Of a stretch of 64,000 nucleotides of DNA, positions 60,487 to 64,000 are shown one piece after another. Each line of letters begins with the position of its first letter. Position 1 is the first letter of the stretch. The notes beneath the pieces were generated by a model. The model made no database searches. It was not told where the DNA came from and saw only the letters and a program-made list of their open reading frames with translations. Origin of the DNA: Thermoplasmata archaeon (GTDB lineage Archaea > Thermoplasmatota > E2 > JACPAO01 > JAHFTW01); the NCBI GenBank assembly GCA_023269235.1, contig JAHFTW010000003.1, positions 21,325 through 85,324 of the forward strand, in the 5' to 3' direction. Both the position numbers and the translations under genes were made by a program.

Positions 60487-60510
60487 GGGTTCAAATCCCG
60501 TACCGCGCAC
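60487..60510 (+). repeat. attR, copy of the tRNA-Gly 3' end
   Basis: 24-bp perfect copy of 35182-35205. The bases just to its left (gtaccgaggt...) also loosely recall the anticodon arm of the tRNA. Confidence 0.9.
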
Positions 60511-60533
60511 CTTCGTTCGCTTCGCTCACTCAG

Positions 60534-60626
60534 GTGGCGCGGCACGGGATTATTCCTCGCTTCGCTCGGCGCCTGGAAACCCTTCGCTCCGCTTAGGCTT
60601 TCCAGGCGAAATCCCGTACCGCGCAC
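60534..60626. repeat. tRNA-derived inverted repeat beyond attR
   Basis: Bases 60609-60626 are an 18-bp perfect copy of the tRNA-Gly 3' end. Bases 60534-60551 are the same sequence inverted, with one inserted base and one mismatch, so the segment can fold as a long hairpin. Inside it, CGCCTGGAAA (60570-60579) pairs with TTTCCAGGCG (60599-60608). Possibly the scar of an earlier integration. Confidence 0.75.
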
Positions 60627-60642
60627 AACGGATGGGTCGTCG

Positions 60643-62046
60643 TTAAGCGCCCAATTCCCCGTAGATCCGCGCGCACGCCTCGCGGCCCTTCTCGAAGCTG
60701 CTGAGGCGGAAGGACTCCTCGGGGGCGTGCATGTTCTCGTCGCGGTTGCCGAAGCCGCACAGGATGGGGACGACGCCGAGGCGCTTCTGCATGTCCGCGA
60801 CCGGCGGGATGCTGCCGCCCTCGGGGATGAGGACCGGCTTCTTGCCCCAGGTCGCCTCGAGGGCGCGCTCGACGGCCTTGACGAGCGGGTGGTCGGGGTC
60901 GGCGCGCACGCCGGAGCCGGCCGAGAGCACGGTGACCTTGACCTTCGTGCCCGGCTTGGCGAGCGAGGTGAGGTGCTTCTGGACGAGCTTGGCGATGGTC
61001 TTCGGGTCCTGGTCGGCCACGAGGCGGCAGGAGACCTTGGCGTGCGCATGGGCCGGGATGACGGTCTTGGCGCCTTCGCCCGTGTAGCCGCCGTAGATGC
61101 CGTTGATCTCGAGGGTGGGGCGGACGCCGATGCGCTCGTAGGAGGTCCAGCCTGTCTCCCCCCAGAGGGCGTCCACGCCGGTCTGCTTCTTCAGCGCCGC
61201 ATCGGACTCGGCGACCGTGGCGAGGCGGGCGCGTTCGGCCTTCGTGGCGGGGACGACGTCGTCGTAGAAGCCGGGGACGAGGACGCGGCCGGTCTTGGGG
61301 TCCTTGAGCTGGGCGAGCATGTGGACGAGCGCCTCGTTCGGGTTCCACAGGATGCCCCCGAACGTGCCGCTGTGCAGGTCCGACTTGGGCCCGGTCACGT
61401 CCACCTGGAAGTAATCGAGGCCGCGCAGCGTGTGCGTCAGCGCGGGCTGCCCCTCGCCGTGCATGGGGGAATCGGAGACGATGAGCAGGTCCGCCTTGAG
61501 CGCGCCCTTCGTGTTGGTGAGGACGTCGCCGTAGTTGAGCGACCCAATCTCTTCCTCGCCCTCGAAGACGAACTTCAGGTTCACCGGGAGCTTGCCCGTC
61601 GTCTTGAGCCACGCCTCGGCGGCGAGGAGGTGGCAGTAGAGCTGACCTTTGTCGTCCGTGGTGCCGCGGCCCCAGATGCGGCCGTCCGCGACGCGCGCCT
61701 CGAACGGTTCGTACTTCCAGCCGTCCGCTTTCTTCGCAGGCTGGACGTCGTAGTGGCCATAGACGAGCAGGGTCTTCGCTTTCGGGCCGGCGTGGAGCCA
61801 GTCCGCGACGACGGCGGGGTTGCCCTTCGTGGGGACGAGCTTGATGTTCTCCAGCCCCGCTCGCTGGAGGCGGGCCATGAGCCACTGCGCGGCGCGCGCC
61901 ACGTCGGCCTTGTACGCGGGGTCGGCGGAGACGCTCGGGATGCGCACGAGCTCCTGCAGCTCGGCGAGGTGGGCGTCCCACGACTTCTTGAGATGCGTCA
62001 GGACCGCGGCGGGGACTTGCATGGGCCGGCGATGGCGGGGGTCCAT
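60643..62046 (-). CDS. M20-family dipeptidase
   Basis: 467 residues from ATG 62046, which overlaps the upstream stop (TGATG). Metal-site motifs of the M20/CNDP-like family: 'LLVYGHYDVQPA' and 'WGRGTTDDKGQLYCHLLA', then 'VFEGEEEIGS' with the catalytic Glu pair and 'SGVRADPDHPLVKAV'. A dizinc peptidase of the cytoplasm. Coupling with the OPT-family transporter suggests peptide import followed by hydrolysis. The open frame extending to 63240 is read-through opposite the transporter. Confidence 0.92.
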   Translation of the reverse strand: MDPRHRRPMQVPAAVLTHLKKSWDAHLAELQELVRIPSVSADPAYKADVARAAQWLMARLQRAGLENIKLVPTKGNPAVVADWLHAGPKAKTLLVYGHYDVQPAKKADGWKYEPFEARVADGRIWGRGTTDDKGQLYCHLLAAEAWLKTTGKLPVNLKFVFEGEEEIGSLNYGDVLTNTKGALKADLLIVSDSPMHGEGQPALTHTLRGLDYFQVDVTGPKSDLHSGTFGGILWNPNEALVHMLAQLKDPKTGRVLVPGFYDDVVPATKAERARLATVAESDAALKKQTGVDALWGETGWTSYERIGVRPTLEINGIYGGYTGEGAKTVIPAHAHAKVSCRLVADQDPKTIAKLVQKHLTSLAKPGTKVKVTVLSAGSGVRADPDHPLVKAVERALEATWGKKPVLIPEGGSIPPVADMQKRLGVVPILCGFGNRDENMHAPEESFRLSSFEKGREACARIYGELGA

Positions 62047-64000
62047 CAAGACCGCTTCGCCCGCAGGCGCACGAGGCCGGGCCGCACCGCGACATACCAG
62101 GCCAGGAAGACGAGGTAGAGGAGCAGGAGCAGGCCGCCCCAGTCGTGCCGCTCGCCGGCGTCGAAGCCGGTGGGCACGTTCTGGGCGACGAGGAAGGCGG
62201 TCAGGATGCCGAGGATGGCCTCGCCCGCGATGAGGCCGCTCGCGAACAGCACCGCGAGCCGGCCGCCAGACTCCGCCGCGGCCGACCAGGCCTCCCGCTC
62301 GGACGCAAGGCCACGCAGGCTCCAGCGGCGGTAGGCGCGCTCGACCGCCCATGCCGCAAGCCCGCCGACGAAGATGGGGACCGACGTGCCGACGGGGAGG
62401 TAGATGCCGACGGCCACGGGCATGACGGGCGTCCCGAAAGCAGAGCCGGCACGCTTGAGCAGAAAATCGGTGACGATGAGGACGACCGCGAGGACAGCGC
62501 CGATGGCGATCATGGGCGCCTGGACGCTGAGGCCGTCGGGGCTGAACAGCGCGTTCGCGAGCGTCGCCATCAGGTTCGCTTGCGGCGCCGCGATGTCGCC
62601 CAGCGGGGCCGCCGCGGTGGCGTGGGCGCCGTCGATGAGGGTCTGGATGACGGGCGCGATGACGAACGCGGAGGCGACGGCGCCCACCATGATCATGAGC
62701 TGCTGTTTCCAAGGCGTCGAGCCCAGCAGCAGGCCCGCCTTCAGGTCCTGCAGGTTGTCGCCCGAGATGGAGGCCGCGACGCAGACCACGGCGGCGACGA
62801 TGATGGCGGCGGGCGGGCCGACTGAGCCGGAGACCGCGAACGCGAGGAGCGCCAGGCAGGCCGCGAGCAAGGCGAGGATGGTGACGCCGCTCACGGGGCT
62901 GTTGCTGCTGCCGACGATGCCGGCCATGTAGCCGCCGACGGCGGAGAACAGGAACCCGACGATGATCATGACGAGGGCGATGACGAGGGCGGCCGCAAGG
63001 TTGCCAAGCACCGCGTTGAAGAGGAACGCCATCGGGACCGCGAGCACGATGGCGCCGAGGCCGACGATGGAGAACGGCAGGTCCCGCTCGGTGCGCGCCA
63101 CCGCCTCCGTGGCTCCGCCGCGGGCGCTGCGGACGCCCTGCGCGATGGCGCGGCTCAAGGGCCGGCGCAGCTTGACGAGGCTCCAGACGCCGCCCACCAG
63201 CATCGCGCCCACGCCGATGTAGCGGATGCGCTTGCTCCACACGACGGCGGGCAACGCGTCATGCGAGCCGCCGGCGAGGTCGAAGAGGCTGGGGAGGCCG
63301 TGCGCGGCGGAGTACACGTCGCCGGCGAATTGGGTGTAGAGCGGGATGCCGACGACCCAGCCGAGGACGCCGCCGAGGAAGACCAGGCTCGCGATGGGCA
63401 AGCCGATGATGACGCCGACGCCCATGAGGGCGGGCTGCAGGTTGAAGCCGACGCCGAGCACCGAGCGGTCGCCCAGCCGCAGCGTCGCCGTGGGGGACTC
63501 CTTCCAGAACTTGAACGCGCCCTGCAGGACCTTGTAGCCGGCACCCAGGGCGCCGCCGAGCATCAGCGCGCCGATGCCGACGCCGCCCTTCTCGCCAGCC
63601 TTCAGGACCTCCGCTGTCGCGAGGCCTTCTGGGAAAGGAAGCGCCTCCTCGACGACGAGCGCGCGCCGGATGGGGACGCTGAAGAGAACGCCCAGCAGGC
63701 CGCCCACGATGACGATGAAGGTGGTCTCCCAGTAGTGCAGCTGTTGCCAGTAGCCGAGGAGGATGAGCGCCGGGATGGTGAAGATGGCGCCGGAGGCGAC
63801 CGAGGTCCCCGCCGACGCGATGGTCTGGACGATGTTGTTCTCCAGGATGGTGTGTTTGCGGAACGCCTTGAGGACCGCCAGCGACACGACCGCCGCCGGA
63901 ATGCTCGCCGCGACCGTGAGGCCCGCCTTGAGGCCCAAGTAGGTGTTGGCGGCGCCGAGCAGGACCGCGAGGAGGAGGCCGAGGATGACGCCCTTGACGG
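62046..64000 (-). CDS. OPT-family oligopeptide transporter, 5' end outside window
   Basis: The frame is open to the window end; about 651 residues are visible. The segment 'GAANTYLGLKAGLTVAASIPAAVVSL' (in pieces) is the OPT signature, with a dozen hydrophobic helices, e.g. 'GYMAGIVGSSNSPVSGVTI' and 'QLMIMVGAVASAFVIAPVIQTL'. OPT proteins import peptides or metal-siderophore complexes by proton symport. Gene pairing with the dipeptidase favours peptides. Confidence 0.92.
   Translation of the reverse strand, partial: VKGVILGLLLAVLLGAANTYLGLKAGLTVAASIPAAVVSLAVLKAFRKHTILENNIVQTIASAGTSVASGAIFTIPALILLGYWQQLHYWETTFIVIVGGLLGVLFSVPIRRALVVEEALPFPEGLATAEVLKAGEKGGVGIGALMLGGALGAGYKVLQGAFKFWKESPTATLRLGDRSVLGVGFNLQPALMGVGVIIGLPIASLVFLGGVLGWVVGIPLYTQFAGDVYSAAHGLPSLFDLAGGSHDALPAVVWSKRIRYIGVGAMLVGGVWSLVKLRRPLSRAIAQGVRSARGGATEAVARTERDLPFSIVGLGAIVLAVPMAFLFNAVLGNLAAALVIALVMIIVGFLFSAVGGYMAGIVGSSNSPVSGVTILALLAACLALLAFAVSGSVGPPAAIIVAAVVCVAASISGDNLQDLKAGLLLGSTPWKQQLMIMVGAVASAFVIAPVIQTLIDGAHATAAAPLGDIAAPQANLMATLANALFSPDGLSVQAPMIAIGAVLAVVLIVTDFLLKRAGSAFGTPVMPVAVGIYLPVGTSVPIFVGGLAAWAVERAYRRWSLRGLASEREAWSAAAESGGRLAVLFASGLIAGEAILGILTAFLVAQNVPTGFDAGERHDWGGLLLLLYLVFLAWYVAVRPGLVRLRAKRS

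Larger units (their letters stand above)
35182..60510. mobile_element. 25.3-kb integrative element in tRNA-Gly
   Basis: A 24-bp perfect direct repeat (35182-35205 and 60487-60510) corresponds to the 3' end of tRNA-Gly. A tyrosine recombinase gene ends the element at its right side, reading inward. Between them are plasmid/virus-type genes (ArdC, PolB2-like polymerase, RecA-like protein, SRAP, many tiny zinc proteins) on the right, and a metal-homeostasis island plus an HEPN-like protein on the left. No capsid, portal or terminase gene is recognisable, so an integrated plasmid or conjugative remnant is more likely than a provirus. A later composite insertion near 47.3 kb cannot be excluded. 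Confidence 0.88.

Noticed and set aside
35182-60510. Provirus interpretation of the element
   Set aside because: No capsid, portal, terminase or tail gene is recognisable; ArdC and metal cargo favour an integrated plasmid, though unknown genes leave some doubt.
60727-62118. Long plus-strand open frame opposite the M20 peptidase, and the minus-strand frame running on to 63240
   Set aside because: Both are stop-poor read-through in GC-rich codons; the M20 and OPT-family genes explain the region fully.
1-64000. CRISPR array, rRNA genes or insertion-sequence transposases
   Set aside because: No regularly spaced repeats, rRNA-like sequence or transposase motifs were seen on either strand.

Overview
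The window looks like a piece of a high-GC archaeal chromosome. I base this on ribosomal proteins L7Ae, S28e and L24e in one operon, the RNase P protein Pop5, a NAC protein with a UBA domain, a Cpn60/thermosome-type protein, a COG1395 regulator, a DUF2240 protein, and A/T-rich boxes 25-30 nt upstream of start codons (leaderless genes). A Thermoplasmatota-like euryarchaeon is my best guess. This is an inference from gene content, not from a phylogeny.

Bases 1-35,100 are host chromosome. First come two very large membrane-anchored surface proteins: one with Calx-beta and thrombospondin type 3 repeats (cut by the window start), one with 13 IPT/TIG repeats. An FtsX-like permease follows, then a fatty-acid/acetyl-CoA block (acyl-CoA dehydrogenase, thiolase, 3-hydroxyacyl-CoA dehydrogenase) interrupted by a HicBA toxin-antitoxin pair. 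Next are a membrane-anchored double winged-helix regulator, a COG1395 regulator, a degenerate Cpn60 protein, a thioredoxin/hotdog/TfoX operon, a lipoprotein, the ribosomal protein operon, a secreted protein, a CPA antiporter, a NAC/membrane protein/Pop5 operon, Nnr, a TctA-like transporter and a DUF2240 operon.

A tRNA-Gly(GCC) gene at 35,134-35,204 is the attachment site of an integrated element. A perfect 24-bp copy of its 3' end recurs at 60,487-60,510, and a tyrosine recombinase lies just inside that end. The element spans about 25.3 kb (35,182-60,510). Its left half (35.5-47.3 kb) is cargo: an HEPN-like/NTF2-like protein, then a metal (copper/zinc/nickel-type) island with a winged-helix regulator, CopC-CopD fusion, two secreted paralogues, a NikR-like regulator, a cupredoxin, a CDF exporter fused to an extracytoplasmic domain, a ZIP transporter fused to another, a 46-residue His-rich peptide and a second CDF protein. 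Its right half (47.8-60.4 kb) is the mobile backbone: an ArdC anti-restriction operon with tiny zinc proteins, regulators and membrane proteins, then a cassette of a RecA-like protein with no Walker motifs, an unknown protein and a divergent PolB2-type DNA polymerase. Next to it are a zinc-ribbon protein and an SRAP (YedK/HMCES-like) protein. A three-gene unknown operon and a coiled-coil/integrase pair complete the element.

The strongest candidate for an undescribed system is the RecA-like / unknown / PolB2 / SRAP group, which resembles in logic the bacterial ImuA-ImuB-DnaE2 mutasome carried on a mobile element. Beyond the right att site there is a tRNA-derived hairpin, then chromosome again (M20 dipeptidase and an OPT-family transporter cut by the window end).
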